NCBI RefSeq assembly: GCF_031846415.1
Contig: NZ_JAVRHT010000003.1
Coordinates: 62,001 to 126,000 of the forward strand
Reading direction: 5' to 3'
Origin: Rubrivirga litoralis
GTDB lineage: Bacteria; Bacteroidota; Rhodothermia; Rhodothermales; Rubricoccaceae
Length of the DNA: 64,000 nt
The notes below the pieces were generated by a model that was given only the letters and a program-made list of their open reading frames with translations, did no database searches and was not told where the DNA came from. Shown here in pieces: positions 50,056 through 59,770 of this stretch (the stretch's first letter is position 1; the number at the start of each line of letters is the position of its first letter). The translations under genes and the position numbers were made by a program.

Positions 50056-51263
50056 GCGAGGAGCCCGGCCACGGCGTCGAACGACGCCGGCCCGTCGACG
50101 CGGAGCGCGTTCTCGGTCCACGCCGCCTCGGGCGGGGCGGCGCCGACGAGTGCGAGCGGCCGCCGGGCCTCGGCGGCCCACGCGGCGGCCCGATCCTCGG
50201 GCGAGTCCGGGGGCGGGGCGACGGCGCAGACGGCGGCCCCGAGCGCGGCCTGCACGAGCGCCCGCTCGCGGTCGTCGTGCTCGAACGGCCCGTGCGTCAT
50301 GGGGAACGGCGAGACCAGCACGCCGCCGGCGCGGACGGCGGCCGTGGCCCCGGGCCGCATGGCCGGCCGGAGCCGCGCGAGCCCGGCCTCGACCACGACG
50401 GCCACGCGGGCGCCGGCCCCGAGCGCCACCTTCTGGAGCGCGAGATCGACCCCGCCCTGGGCGCCGACGATGAGCGCCGCCCCGCCCGACGCCGCCCCGC
50501 CCGATTCCGCCGCCGATTCCGCCGCGGGCGGGGTGGTCAGCACGCGCCGGGCGAGCGCCTGGACCGTCTCGAACGGGTCGCCGTCGAGGGGCGCCCGCGC
50601 GAGGACCGCGAGCGACGGCCCGGCGAGGGCGCCAGGGTCGCCGTAGGCGTAGAGCACGAGGGGCCGGTCGGCGCGGGGGAGCGCGTCGAGGCCCGCCGGC
50701 CACCCCGCCCCGCCCGGAGCGAGCACGCGGATCGCCTTGTCGCGGAGCGCCGCAACCTCGGCCTCGGCTCGGTCGAGGGCGGGGCGGAAGACGTCGTCGT
50801 CGAACAGCGCGGCGACCGTCTGCTCGACGTTCGGGGCGCCCTTCAGGCGGAGCCCGACCTGCTCGCGCGGCGTCGCGCGGAGGGCGTCGAGCGTGGGGAA
50901 CCGCTCGATCAGCCGGTGCGCCGTGACGCGGCCGACGCCGTCGAGCGAGGCGTACGCGAGCGCGAGCGGGGCGGGGTCGGACGAGATCGGAGCGGGGGGT
51001 TGGAGACGGAACGTTACGAATCCGGTCTCTGCCGTGGCGCCCGCCCCGCCCGACGACGACGCGCGCCCGGCGGGGCGGGGTGGGACGAGGCTCGGGCGCG
51101 GCCTTAGGGATCCCCCGGCTGCTCCCGGAGACGCTTTTTCTGTCGGCCGACGGGTGAAGGTGGCGCGCCGACCGACCGATACCCCTGCGGCAACGGGCGG
51201 CGGAGCCCCTGTCCGGCCCGCTGCCTGCGCGATGCCCCCGCCCCGCAGGCCTCCGACTCTCAC
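50052..51263 (-). CDS. Divergent DprA/Smf-like protein
   Basis: 403 residues. The N-terminal ~85 residues are low-complexity and may not be translated. An HhH-like segment follows (LAYASLDGVGRVTAHRLIERFPTLDALRA). The rest is a DprA-type Rossmann region: APGGAGWPAGLDALPRADRPLVLYAYGDPGAL, LIVGAQGGVDLALQKVALGAGARVAVVVEAGL, GVLVSPFPMTHGPFEHDDRERALVQAALGAAVCAVAPP. The usual GxR..S.YG motif is altered. It could load RecA on incoming DNA, or be a DprA relative with another role. Only the GTG at 51263 is available as a standard start. Confidence 0.75.
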   Translation of the reverse strand: MRVGGLRGGGIAQAAGRTGAPPPVAAGVSVGRRATFTRRPTEKASPGAAGGSLRPRPSLVPPRPAGRASSSGGAGATAETGFVTFRLQPPAPISSDPAPLALAYASLDGVGRVTAHRLIERFPTLDALRATPREQVGLRLKGAPNVEQTVAALFDDDVFRPALDRAEAEVAALRDKAIRVLAPGGAGWPAGLDALPRADRPLVLYAYGDPGALAGPSLAVLARAPLDGDPFETVQALARRVLTTPPAAESAAESGGAASGGAALIVGAQGGVDLALQKVALGAGARVAVVVEAGLARLRPAMRPGATAAVRAGGVLVSPFPMTHGPFEHDDRERALVQAALGAAVCAVAPPPDSPEDRAAAWAAEARRPLALVGAAPPEAAWTENALRVDGPASFDAVAGLLA

Positions 51264-51287
51264 CCCCGGCCCCTGCCACGCTCCCCC

Positions 51288-52016
51288 ATGTTCAACTTCC
51301 GCCGCCGCTCACCGGCCTCCGACGCTCCTGACCGTCCGGAGCCCCAGCCTGAGCCCACGCCGGAGCTCCCTTCCGACGTCCCCGACGAGCGACCGCCGCC
51401 GGGCCGCGGCCCCGCCCCGATGTCGCCGGTCTCGCCGCTCGTCGCCGAGGCCACGGCGCGGGTGACCGCCCCGCCCGCTCCAGGCTCCGCCCCGCCCGGG
51501 GCGCCGGCGTTCGCGCCCCCGTTCGCCCCGCCCGCGGCGGGTCCCCCGGCGGACGACGCCTCGATGATCGTCCGCGCCGGGCCGGCGCCCGACGAGTCCG
51601 GTCCCGCGGCGACGGGGCGGCACGTCGAGAAGACCGCCGACCCCGCGAGCGGGCCGGCGATCCTCGTCGTCGAGGACAACAACGACACGCGGATGCTCCT
51701 CGAACGCATCCTCCGCTCGACGTACGACGTGACGGCGGTCGGCGACGCGCGGTCGGCGCTCACGGCCATGAACGAGCGCCCGTTCTCCGGGCTCGTGCTC
51801 GACATCAACCTGGGCGGGCGCGAGACGGGCGCCGACGTGCTCCGCATCGCCCGGTCGCTCCCCAACCACGACGGCGTGTTCGCCATCGCGCTGACGGCCT
51901 ACGCCCTGCCGGGCGACCGCGAGCGGCTCCTCGAAGCCGGGTTCAACGAGTACGTCTCGAAGCCGTTTACGCGCCAGTCGCTCATGGACACGCTCAAGGC
52001 CGGCGTCGCCGTGTAG
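51288..52016 (+). CDS. Response regulator with single receiver domain and disordered N-terminus
   Basis: 242 residues. Residues 1-120 are Pro/Ala-rich and disordered. Residues about 123-240 are a CheY-like receiver: ILVVEDNNDTRMLLERIL (acidic pair), FSGLVLDINLGG (phospho-acceptor Asp), FAIALTAYALPGD (Thr) and GFNEYVSKPFTRQSL (Lys). No output domain, so it probably works by protein contact. No kinase gene is adjacent. It is divergent from the DprA-like gene, with starts only 24 bp apart. Confidence 0.92.
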   Translation: MFNFRRRSPASDAPDRPEPQPEPTPELPSDVPDERPPPGRGPAPMSPVSPLVAEATARVTAPPAPGSAPPGAPAFAPPFAPPAAGPPADDASMIVRAGPAPDESGPAATGRHVEKTADPASGPAILVVEDNNDTRMLLERILRSTYDVTAVGDARSALTAMNERPFSGLVLDINLGGRETGADVLRIARSLPNHDGVFAIALTAYALPGDRERLLEAGFNEYVSKPFTRQSLMDTLKAGVAV

Positions 52017-52065
52017 CCGCCCCGCCCGCGGGAGGGCGGGGCGGGCACCTTCCGTTCTCCCGCTC

Positions 52066-52617
52066 CTACGCCACGGCCGAGCCCGTGCGGAGGCCCGGAT
52101 GGATCGACGTGACGTCGATGGCCTCCCACGGCTGGCCCTCGACCCACACCGGGCGGCCGAACGCCTCGGCGTACTCGACGGCTCGGTGGGCGAAGCGGGC
52201 AAACTGGGGCATCGACGCCGCGACGTGGAGCCGGACGCGCCGGCCCAGCGTCGTCCGCCCGCTGAGGACGAGGCCGTCCGTACGCACGTCGATCTGGTCG
52301 AGGGCCTGCCACGCCAGCGCCACGCGGCGGCCGCCGGCGTCGTGGGCGACGGCCCGCCGGAACGAGAGCTCGATCCGCCACAGGCGCCGGTGGAGGCGGC
52401 CCAGCCGCCGGAGGAGCCACGCAGCGTAGGCCGTCAGCACGACCCCGCACGCGAGCGCGGCGAGCCCCGCGTGCGCGGGCGCGACGAGCGTCGAGAGCGG
52501 GGCGAGCGCCACGAGGCCGCCGCTGACGAGCGCGAACGCGATCACCAGCCGGCGCGCCCGCGTCCGCACGGAGACGAGCACGCGCTCGTCGTCGAATACT
52601 TGGAACCACTCGGCCAT
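52066..52617 (-). CDS. Two-helix membrane protein of unknown function
   Basis: 183 residues: short N-terminus (AEWFQVFDDERVLVSVRTRARR), two membrane helices (LVIAFALVSGGLVALAPLSTLV; AGLAALACGVVLTAYAAWLLRRL), and a cytoplasmic beta-rich part (GGRRVALAWQALDQIDVRTDGLVLSGRTTLGRRVRLHVAASMPQF) reminiscent of a bacterial PH-like fold. No family is assigned. AT-rich sequence with TATACTTCG lies just upstream on the minus strand, a possible promoter. Confidence 0.8.
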   Translation of the reverse strand: MAEWFQVFDDERVLVSVRTRARRLVIAFALVSGGLVALAPLSTLVAPAHAGLAALACGVVLTAYAAWLLRRLGRLHRRLWRIELSFRRAVAHDAGGRRVALAWQALDQIDVRTDGLVLSGRTTLGRRVRLHVAASMPQFARFAHRAVEYAEAFGRPVWVEGQPWEAIDVTSIHPGLRTGSAVA

Positions 52618-52729
52618 CGAGGAAAGAAGAGCGTCAGACGTAATTGTCGAAGTATACGTGAAGGGCAGGGCGGTTGAAAGCGCCCGCCGAGTTCCGGGGA
52701 AGACCCGACGGCCGTCTCGTTCCTAACCC

Positions 52730-53743
<1,014 letters not shown>

Positions 53744-53751
53744 AGTCAAAT

Positions 53752-53865
53752 TCGGAATGTGGAATGCTAAATGCGGAAAGGGGCGTTCCCAAAGCGGGGT
53801 AGGTATGGGCGGGGTGGGTGCATGAATTCAACATTTATCATTCCGCATTCCGCGTTTACCACCCC
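53752..53865 (-). repeat. GGAATG-word hairpin spacer between mtgA and the aldolase gene
   Basis: On the minus strand, after the mtgA stop come AACGCGGAATGCGGAATGAT and AAATGTTGAATTC. Before the aldolase start come CGCATTTAGCATTCCACATT and CCGAATT. The arms are complementary and strikingly AT-rich for this DNA. Confidence 0.65.
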
Positions 53866-54551
53866 ATCTGGCGCATCCGCGTGAGGATGCGGCTCGACGT
53901 GCGGCCCATGTCCTGCGGGCGGCGCGCGAGCGGGGCGGGGAGGACGGCGGCGAGCCGGGCCGACTGCTCGCGCGTGAGGGCGTCGGCCGAGGTGCCGTAG
54001 TGGTGCCGCGCGGCGGCCTCGGCGCCGAACACGCCCGGCCCCCACTCGGCCACGTCGAGGTAGAGCGTGAGGATGCGGTCCTTGGGCAGGATCAGCTCGG
54101 CGAGCAGCGTGAGCGGGACCTCGAACGCCTTCCGCACGACCGAGCGGTGCGTCGTCAGGAACAGGTTTTTGACCAGCTGCTGCGTGAGCGTCGACGCCCC
54201 GCGCATGGGGCGGCCCGTCCGCTCGGCGGCCTCGCGGGCGGCGCGCAGCTCGTCCCAGTCGAACCCGCCGTGCGTGTAGAACCGGGCGTCCTCGCTGGCG
54301 ACGACCGCGTGGCGGAGGTCGTCATCTTGTCCGCTCTGCGGGACCGGGTGGTAGCGGAGCTCGTAGGGCTCGCCGGCGACGGCGGCCTCGACGAGGCGCT
54401 GGACCTGGACCGTCGTGGCCGGCGGCTCGACCCAACGGTAGGCCACGAGCAGCAGCGTGCAGGCGACGAGGTAGCCGCCGACGACGGCGACGACGGCGCG
54501 CACGACGGCCCCCACGCAGCCCCGCCCGCCCCGCCCCGCCCGCCGGGCCAC
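53856..54551 (-). CDS. mtgA: Monofunctional biosynthetic peptidoglycan transglycosylase
   Basis: 231 residues. One N-terminal membrane helix (AVVRAVVAVVGGYLVACTLLLVAY), then a glycosyltransferase 51 domain: HAVVASEDARFYTHGGFDWDEL (catalytic Glu), RGASTLTQQLVKNLFLTTHRSVVRK, LILPKDRILTLYLDVAEWGPGVFGAEAAARHHYG. It polymerises lipid II. The start is a GTG at 54551 that shares one base with the greA stop (TAGTG), so it is coupled to greA. Confidence 0.94.
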   Translation of the reverse strand: MARRAGRGGRGCVGAVVRAVVAVVGGYLVACTLLLVAYRWVEPPATTVQVQRLVEAAVAGEPYELRYHPVPQSGQDDDLRHAVVASEDARFYTHGGFDWDELRAAREAAERTGRPMRGASTLTQQLVKNLFLTTHRSVVRKAFEVPLTLLAELILPKDRILTLYLDVAEWGPGVFGAEAAARHHYGTSADALTREQSARLAAVLPAPLARRPQDMGRTSSRILTRMRQMGW

Positions 54552-55024
54552 TATCGTGTGATCTCGAGGATCTCCATCTGGACCGTCCCCGCCGGCACCT
54601 TCACGTCGACGACGTCGCCGACCTCGCGGGCGAGGAGGGCCTTGCCGATGGGGCTCTCGACCGAGATCCGGTTCTGCTTGAGGTCCGCCTCCTGGGCCGA
54701 GACGAGCGTGTAGGTCGCCTCCTTTTTGGCCTTCTTGTTCATCACGCGGACGTTGGACAAGATGCGGGCCTTCGAGGCGTCGACCTCGTCCTCGTTGACG
54801 ACGCGGGCGTTGGCGACCGTCGTCTCCATCTTGGCGATGCGGGCCTCCAGCAGACCTTGGGCCTCCTTCGCCGCGTCGTACTCGGCGTTTTCCGAGAGGT
54901 CGCCTTGGGCGCGCGCCTCGGCGATCTCCTCCGAGATCCGCTGGCGCTCGGTGGTCCGAGCGTGGTGGAGGTCGTCCTTGAGCTTCTGGAGCCCTTCGGG
55001 TGTGAGGTAGACGGTGGAGCTCAT
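54551..55024 (-). CDS. greA: Transcription elongation factor GreA
   Basis: 157 residues, normal length. N-terminal coiled-coil VYLTPEGLQKLKDDLHHARTTERQRISEEIAEARAQGDLSENAEYDAAKEAQGLLEARI with the acidic tip (DLSENAEY), and the C-terminal FKBP-like part ISVESPIGKALLAREVGDVVDVKVPAG. It rescues backtracked RNA polymerase. The ATG at 55024 is where family members begin. Confidence 0.97.
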   Translation of the reverse strand: MSSTVYLTPEGLQKLKDDLHHARTTERQRISEEIAEARAQGDLSENAEYDAAKEAQGLLEARIAKMETTVANARVVNEDEVDASKARILSNVRVMNKKAKKEATYTLVSAQEADLKQNRISVESPIGKALLAREVGDVVDVKVPAGTVQMEILEITR

Positions 55025-55227
55025 AGCGGGGGCCGTCCGCGGCCTGGAAAAAAAGCGCATCCCGACGGCGAGGCCGGGATGCGGGAGGGGGGAAGGCGAA
55101 GATACGACGGACGGGGCACGGTCTCAAACCAGCGGCCGGGGCAGTCCGCACGCCGCCCCGCCCGGATGTCGGGGCGGGGCGGCGGTCGTTGCGGGCGGGG
55201 CGGCCGTCGTGGCCTGTGGACGGGCGC

Positions 55228-55998
55228 CTAGCCGCGGGCGCGGCGGGCCTCGCTGCGCGGCGTCGGCCGGCGGCCCGAGGGCTCCTCGATGATCCGGCGC
55301 GACATCCAGTAGTACTTCGACCAGTAGCTGGAGGCCAGCTCCGAGATCGTCACGCCGCGGCTGGACGAGGCGTGGATAAACTCGCCGCCCGAGAGGTAGA
55401 CGCCGACGTGGCGGACGCCGCGGCGGCGGAAGAACACGAGGTCGCCGGGGACGAGCTCCTCCTTGGAGATCGGGACGCCCTCGTACCGCTGCCCTGCCGT
55501 CGTGCGCGGCAGCTCGATGCCCAGGTTCGCACGGACGTACTGCTGCACGAACGCCGAGCAGTCGATCCCGCGCCGCGTCGTGCCGCCCCAGCGGTAGGGG
55601 ATGCCGATCCAGTTCGGGCCGTCCGCGCGGAGCGTCGACTCAACCACGGCGAGCCGGGCCGACGTGCTGCGGCCCGCGCTCCGGGCGGCGATGTTGGCGG
55701 CCAACTCCTCGACCGTGACCTCCCGCTCGGACGACACGCGGCGCACGACCGAGTCCTGGACCGCCTGGTGCCGGGCGGGGCGGTAGTCGAGGGCCCGGCG
55801 GGCGGAGCGGGGAACGGGCCGGCGCCGCGGCGCGGCCGTCGCGGCGGCGCCCTGGGGGGACGCTGCCGGGGCGGTCGGGGCAGGGACGATCCGGGACGAC
55901 GCAGGGCGAGTCTGGGCGTGGGCCGGCGGGGCGGCTACGGCGGTGCAGACCACGAGAGCGGCAAGAAGGGCCGCCGCTCGGACGTAGGGCTTGTGCAT
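55228..55998 (-). CDS. NlpC/P60 cell-wall hydrolase
   Basis: 256 residues. Signal peptide (VRAAALLAALVVCTAVAAPPAHA), a low-complexity linker of about 80 residues, then NlpC/P60: GIPYRWGGTTRRGIDCSAFVQQYVRANLGIELPR (catalytic Cys), LVPGDLVFFRRRGVRHVGVYLSGGEFIHAS (two His). Endopeptidase of the DL-type peptide bond is the usual activity. The start ATG at 55998 is chosen for the signal peptide. Confidence 0.92.
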   Translation of the reverse strand: MHKPYVRAAALLAALVVCTAVAAPPAHAQTRPASSRIVPAPTAPAASPQGAAATAAPRRRPVPRSARRALDYRPARHQAVQDSVVRRVSSEREVTVEELAANIAARSAGRSTSARLAVVESTLRADGPNWIGIPYRWGGTTRRGIDCSAFVQQYVRANLGIELPRTTAGQRYEGVPISKEELVPGDLVFFRRRGVRHVGVYLSGGEFIHASSSRGVTISELASSYWSKYYWMSRRIIEEPSGRRPTPRSEARRARG

Positions 55999-56335
55999 CA
56001 GGGATAGGGGCCGGGGGGGGCAAAAGGACGTCACCAAACTAGCGGCTGAAGCGGGCATCGGGCGGTCCCCTACGTTGAGGTCGAGCAAAAGGCGAGTAAC
56101 CCCATGTTCTATGGGGCGTTTTTTGGGTATCGGGTGGCGCCTCGTCGTCTTAACCCGCTTCAGGAAAAACCTGGGCCGCCCCGCCCGTTAGAGCCCCGGC
56201 GCGCGTCGGGGCGAGAGCCCAAAACCGACCGCCGCGGGCGGGGAGAGCCGATGGGGGAGGAAGCTGTGAAGCCGCGGCCCCGCGGAACGGCCGCTTTCGC
56301 CCGCCGGTCCAACAGGCTCACCACCTTCTTTTCCC
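55999..56335. other. 337-bp intergenic region with an isolated plus-strand terminator
   Basis: Between divergent NlpC/P60 and bacilliredoxin genes, comparatively AT-rich. It has TACGTTGAGG (about 56071, a weak -7-like box), a terminator at 56100-56124 with no gene upstream on the plus strand, and on the minus strand TAGTTTGG near 56036, a possible promoter for the NlpC/P60 gene. No protein gene is supported. Confidence 0.6.
56100..56124 (+). terminator. Isolated intrinsic terminator / attenuator candidate
   Basis: CCCCAT-GTTCT-ATGGGG stem followed by CG and six T residues. No plus-strand gene precedes it, so it may end a short leader RNA or attenuate transcription into the bacilliredoxin gene 210 bp further on. 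Confidence 0.65.
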
Positions 56336-56848
56336 ATGCCGTACCCAGAGCCCCTCGTCGCCCCCATGCGCGACGAACTGACCCGCCTCGGCGTCCGCGA
56401 GCTCAAGACCGCCGCCGACGTCGACGCCCTCGCCGACGAGGCCCAGACGGGAACCACGCTGGCCATCGTCAACTCGGTCTGCGGGTGCGCCGCGGCGAAT
56501 GCACGCCCCGCCGTCGCCCACGTGCAAGGGCTCGACGTCAAGCCCGACCGCCAGGTGACCGTCTTTGCCGGCCAGGACCTCGAGGCGACCGCCGCGCTCC
56601 GCGACCTCCTCGCGGGCCTCCCGCCGTCGAGCCCGTCCATGTTCCTCCTGAAGGACGGCGACCCCGTGTTCGCCTTGGAGCGCCGCCACATCGAGGGCCG
56701 GAGCGCGAGCGCGATCGCGACCGACCTCAAGGACGCGTTCGAGCGGTTCTGCGGCCCCGACGCCGAGGACGCCCCCGACGAGCCGCTCCGCCCCGAGACC
56801 GCCGCCCCGCCCGCCGGCCGTCCGTCGACGTTCAAGTCGATCCTGTAG
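56336..56848 (+). CDS. Bacilliredoxin (BrxA/BrxB, YphP family)
   Basis: 170 residues. YPEPLVAPMRDELTRLGVREL, TTLAIVNSVCGCAAANARPAV with the CGC redox motif (Cys49-Gly50-Cys51), and LLKDGDPVFALERRHIEGRSASAIATDLKDAF match the DUF1094 family. It removes bacillithiol from proteins. The C-terminal ~25 residues (PDEPLRPETAAPPAGRPSTF) extend past the usual end. Confidence 0.94.
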   Translation: MPYPEPLVAPMRDELTRLGVRELKTAADVDALADEAQTGTTLAIVNSVCGCAAANARPAVAHVQGLDVKPDRQVTVFAGQDLEATAALRDLLAGLPPSSPSMFLLKDGDPVFALERRHIEGRSASAIATDLKDAFERFCGPDAEDAPDEPLRPETAAPPAGRPSTFKSIL

Positions 56849-56980
56849 GGACGATCAGAGAGGGGCGGGGAGGGAGGAGCAGAGCGGGCGGGGTGATCCT
56901 CTAGGAGCTCCGCCGCTTCCTCCGTCTCCTCGCCTGGGGCGGGGCGGTCTGGCCGCCCCGCCCTTTTTGTTTGCCTCGGG

Positions 56981-58462
56981 TTACAGCGGGTCGGGCGCGT
57001 CTGCTCGGCCCGCCATCCCGCCCCGCCTCGCCTCCCACGCCAGCGCGCCGACGCCGGCGACGGCCGCGACGGCGAACACGACCGCCCCGCCCGCGCCGAG
57101 CGCGTCGGCCAGGGCGACGGCGGCGGCGAAGGGGAGCGCCCGGCCGAGCGCCCGCGCCGCGTCGGCGGCCGCCCCGCCCAAGGGCACGCCGGCCGCGCGG
57201 AAGATCCACGCGAGGTGGAGCGCGCGGAGTGCGGCCCCGGCAACGCCCGCGGCGAGGACGGCGTCGAGCGGGGCCAGCGTCCGCCCCGCCCACACGAGGA
57301 CGGTCGCCTGGACGGCGAACATGACGGCGCTGATCGCGAGCTCGTCCCGCTGCCGCTCCAGCACGTCGAACACGGACGTGAGGGGCGGGGCGACCGACGC
57401 CAGGAGCACCCACGGCGCGATCCGCTGCGCGTAGCGGCCCGCCTCGGCCCACTCGGCCCCGAACACGAACGCGAACAGCGTCGGCCCGGCGACGAGCGCG
57501 GCGAGGGCGGGGTAGGCGCAGACGCCCCACAGTCCGCGCGCCGCCGCCCGCGTGAGGGCGGGGAGGCCGCCGGTCCACCGCGCGTCGGCGGCGCGCGGGA
57601 AAAATGCCTGGCCGACCGACCCGGCCACGAGCCCGAGCGGCAGCACGAGCGTCCCGAAGGCGACCCCGAACTGGCCCACGACGGCCTCGCCGTAGAAAGC
57701 GACGAGCGCGAACACGGGCACGCGCGTGGCGAGCACGTTGAGGAGCGCGGCCGGCGCCGAGAAGGCGGGAAACCGCGCGTAGCGCCGGGCGAGCGCCACG
57801 ACGCGCGCCCGCGTCACGCCCTCCCACAGCCGGCCGTCCGCGAGCGCGAGCCACGACCACGAGACGACCGTGCCGGCGGCGAACCCGGCCGCCACCCCGC
57901 CCACGAGCCCGACCGCCGCGCCGTCCGTCGCCCGCGCCACCGTCAGCCCGACGGCGAGCTGCACGCCGACCGTGACGGCGCTCTGCGCGAACCGCGTCGC
58001 CGAAACGGCTCGGAACCGGCCGCGCCCCGTGAGCCACGTTTCGGCCGCCCCGCTCGCTTCGACAGACAGGAGGGCGGGGGGGAGCCACGCGAGCGCGAGC
58101 GCCGTCGCCCCGCTCGCGAGGCCGAGCCACGGCGCCGCCCACACGCCGAACGCCGCCGCGCCCGTCGCCCCGAGCGCGCACGCGAGCGCCAGCGCGACCA
58201 CGCTCGCGCGGTCCGCCCCGCCCCGCGGGAGCAGGATGGCCGCGCGGTATCCGCCCGAGGCGACCGTCGACGCGACGGCCAGGACCGTCGTCACGACCGT
58301 CAGCACGCCGAACGCCTCGGGCGTGAACAGGCGCGTGAGGGCGGGGCGGGCCGCGAACGCGAGCGCCTGCGCCGCCGCCGCGCCGCCGGCGAGCGTGAGG
58401 GCGGGGCCGAGGAGCGGCCGCCCGGCGACCTGCGCGCGGAGCCGGCGGAGGCGCGGCGTCAC
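56981..58462 (-). CDS. Polysaccharide flippase (Wzx/MATE-like)
   Basis: 493 residues with about 12-14 membrane helices. Start LGPALTLAGGAAAAQALAFAARPALTRLFTPEAFGVLTVV is typical of lipopolysaccharide/O-antigen flippases, as is RFPAFSAPAALLNVLATRVPVFALVAFYGEAVVGQFGVAF in the middle. It would move undecaprenyl-linked sugar units outward. No glycosyltransferase genes are adjacent. The FemAB-like gene is next in the same orientation. Confidence 0.9.
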   Translation of the reverse strand: MTPRLRRLRAQVAGRPLLGPALTLAGGAAAAQALAFAARPALTRLFTPEAFGVLTVVTTVLAVASTVASGGYRAAILLPRGGADRASVVALALACALGATGAAAFGVWAAPWLGLASGATALALAWLPPALLSVEASGAAETWLTGRGRFRAVSATRFAQSAVTVGVQLAVGLTVARATDGAAVGLVGGVAAGFAAGTVVSWSWLALADGRLWEGVTRARVVALARRYARFPAFSAPAALLNVLATRVPVFALVAFYGEAVVGQFGVAFGTLVLPLGLVAGSVGQAFFPRAADARWTGGLPALTRAAARGLWGVCAYPALAALVAGPTLFAFVFGAEWAEAGRYAQRIAPWVLLASVAPPLTSVFDVLERQRDELAISAVMFAVQATVLVWAGRTLAPLDAVLAAGVAGAALRALHLAWIFRAAGVPLGGAAADAARALGRALPFAAAVALADALGAGGAVVFAVAAVAGVGALAWEARRGGMAGRADAPDPL

Positions 58463-58553
58463 GGGGCGGCGGGGCGGGGCGGTACGGCACGTCCGGTCGC
58501 CCCCCCGCCTGCGAAACGGCCAGCCTGGGCGGGGCGGGGTGGGCGCGCGCCCA

Positions 58554-59522
58554 CTACACGACCGGCCGGACGAGCGCCAGCGCGCGCAGCTCCGGCCGCG
58601 CCACGCGCGTGACCCGGAACTGCTGGACGAGCGGGAGCCCGAACGAGCGCTTGAACTCGGCGCCCGAGGGCCGGTTGGCGCCCACGAGGTCGAGGCTGCG
58701 CACGCCGTCGGCGTAGAGCCGGTCGCAGACGAGGTGCGTCATGACGGTCATGGCCGAGCCCGGCCAGCTCGCGCCGCACACGAACGCGGCCGCGCGTCCA
58801 TCGGTCGCGACGGCCTGCGCGCCGGCCGCCCCGCCCTCGGCGTCGCGGAGCACGAACAGGCGCGCGGCGCCCGACGCCACGAGCGCGCCCAGCCACGCCG
58901 CCTGCCGCTCGGGGTCCACGGGCGGGGCGGCGCCTTGCCGCGCATACGCCTCGGCTTCGAGCCGCTGGAGCGCGGCCACCCCGCCCGCGTCCTCGTGCAG
59001 CGTAAAGTCGCCGGCGCCGCGGCGCACCCGCTTGCGGACGCCGCTGCCGGCCTGCGCCAGCCGCTCCGCGGCGGGGTGGAGCGGTCCAGCGTAAGTGTAG
59101 AGGGGCTCGGCCCGCCACCCCGCCCAGGCAAACGGGCGCGCGTCGGAGAGGGCGGGGGGGAGGCGGAACGCGGCGGCGTGGAACCGCTCGCCCACGGCGG
59201 CGACGAGCGCGTCGAGCGGGGAGGCGCGGGCGTGGACCTCGTGCGCGGCCGGCGCCTCGGCCAGCACGAACGGCGTGACGGGCGTGAACGGGGGGACGAC
59301 CGCCAACCGGTACGGCCCCCGGCGCTTCTCGTACGCCACCACGCCGCCCACGAGCGCTCCATCTTGCTCGACGCCGAACGCCCGGGCGCGGAGCCCGAAC
59401 GCGCCCGCGGTGGCCTCGGCGTACGCGAGCGGGGCGAACGGCGACGGGTCGGCCGCCTCCGCCACCCCGCCCCACGCGCGGCGCACGCTGGCGTCGCCCA
59501 GGTCAAGCTCGCGCGCCTCCAC
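58554..59522 (-). CDS. FemAB/GNAT-type acyltransferase
   Basis: 322 residues with two GNAT-like halves. The second half (FTLHEDAGGVAALQRLEAEAYARQG...ARLFVLRDAEGGAAGAQAVATDGRAAAFVCGASWPGSAMTVMTHLVCDRLYADGVRSLDLVGANRPSGAEFKRSFG) has the FemAB-like signature (LxGAN.P...FKxSFG) found beside polysaccharide genes. The donor is unknown, possibly aminoacyl-tRNA or acyl-CoA. The start is a GTG at 59522. Confidence 0.88.
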   Translation of the reverse strand: MEARELDLGDASVRRAWGGVAEAADPSPFAPLAYAEATAGAFGLRARAFGVEQDGALVGGVVAYEKRRGPYRLAVVPPFTPVTPFVLAEAPAAHEVHARASPLDALVAAVGERFHAAAFRLPPALSDARPFAWAGWRAEPLYTYAGPLHPAAERLAQAGSGVRKRVRRGAGDFTLHEDAGGVAALQRLEAEAYARQGAAPPVDPERQAAWLGALVASGAARLFVLRDAEGGAAGAQAVATDGRAAAFVCGASWPGSAMTVMTHLVCDRLYADGVRSLDLVGANRPSGAEFKRSFGLPLVQQFRVTRVARPELRALALVRPVV

Positions 59523-59555
59523 CTAGAGCCCCTGTCGATCAGGCGTGGAGTACTG

Positions 59556-59707
59556 AGAGGCTGTTTGGGGCTGCACAGTATTCTCCTCCCCCCAGCGGGG
59601 GGAGGCCGGGAGGGGGGTGACGGACCGACCGCCCCGCCCCAGATCGACGTCTGTCCCCGACCCCGGCCCTCCCCCGGTGGGGGAGGGGGAGATCCCAAAC
59701 AGCCTCT
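59556..59707. mobile_element. MITE-like element, 152 bp
   Basis: Perfect 14-bp terminal inverted repeats AGAGGCTGTTTGGG (59556-59569) and CCCAAACAGCCTCT (59694-59707). Inside are two GC hairpins (CCTCCCCC/GGGGGAGG type at about 59586-59606 and 59668-59688) and GGGCGGGGCGG-type sequence. No coding capacity. The TIR resembles ends of some IS5-like elements, but the source transposase is not in the window. Confidence 0.65.
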
Positions 59708-59770
59708 GAATACCGAGTACGTGTCCGGCCCAAGCCGTACCGCGTACCGAGTACCCTGTACCTCCTCGCA

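Noticed and set aside
55991..56008. Short plus-strand frame beginning with the peptide MCIRDR, which is the translation of a Nextera transposon-end adapter.
   Set aside because: The DNA here (TTGTGCATCAGGGATAGG) is not the adapter sequence, and the stretch reads naturally as the start of the NlpC/P60 gene on the other strand.
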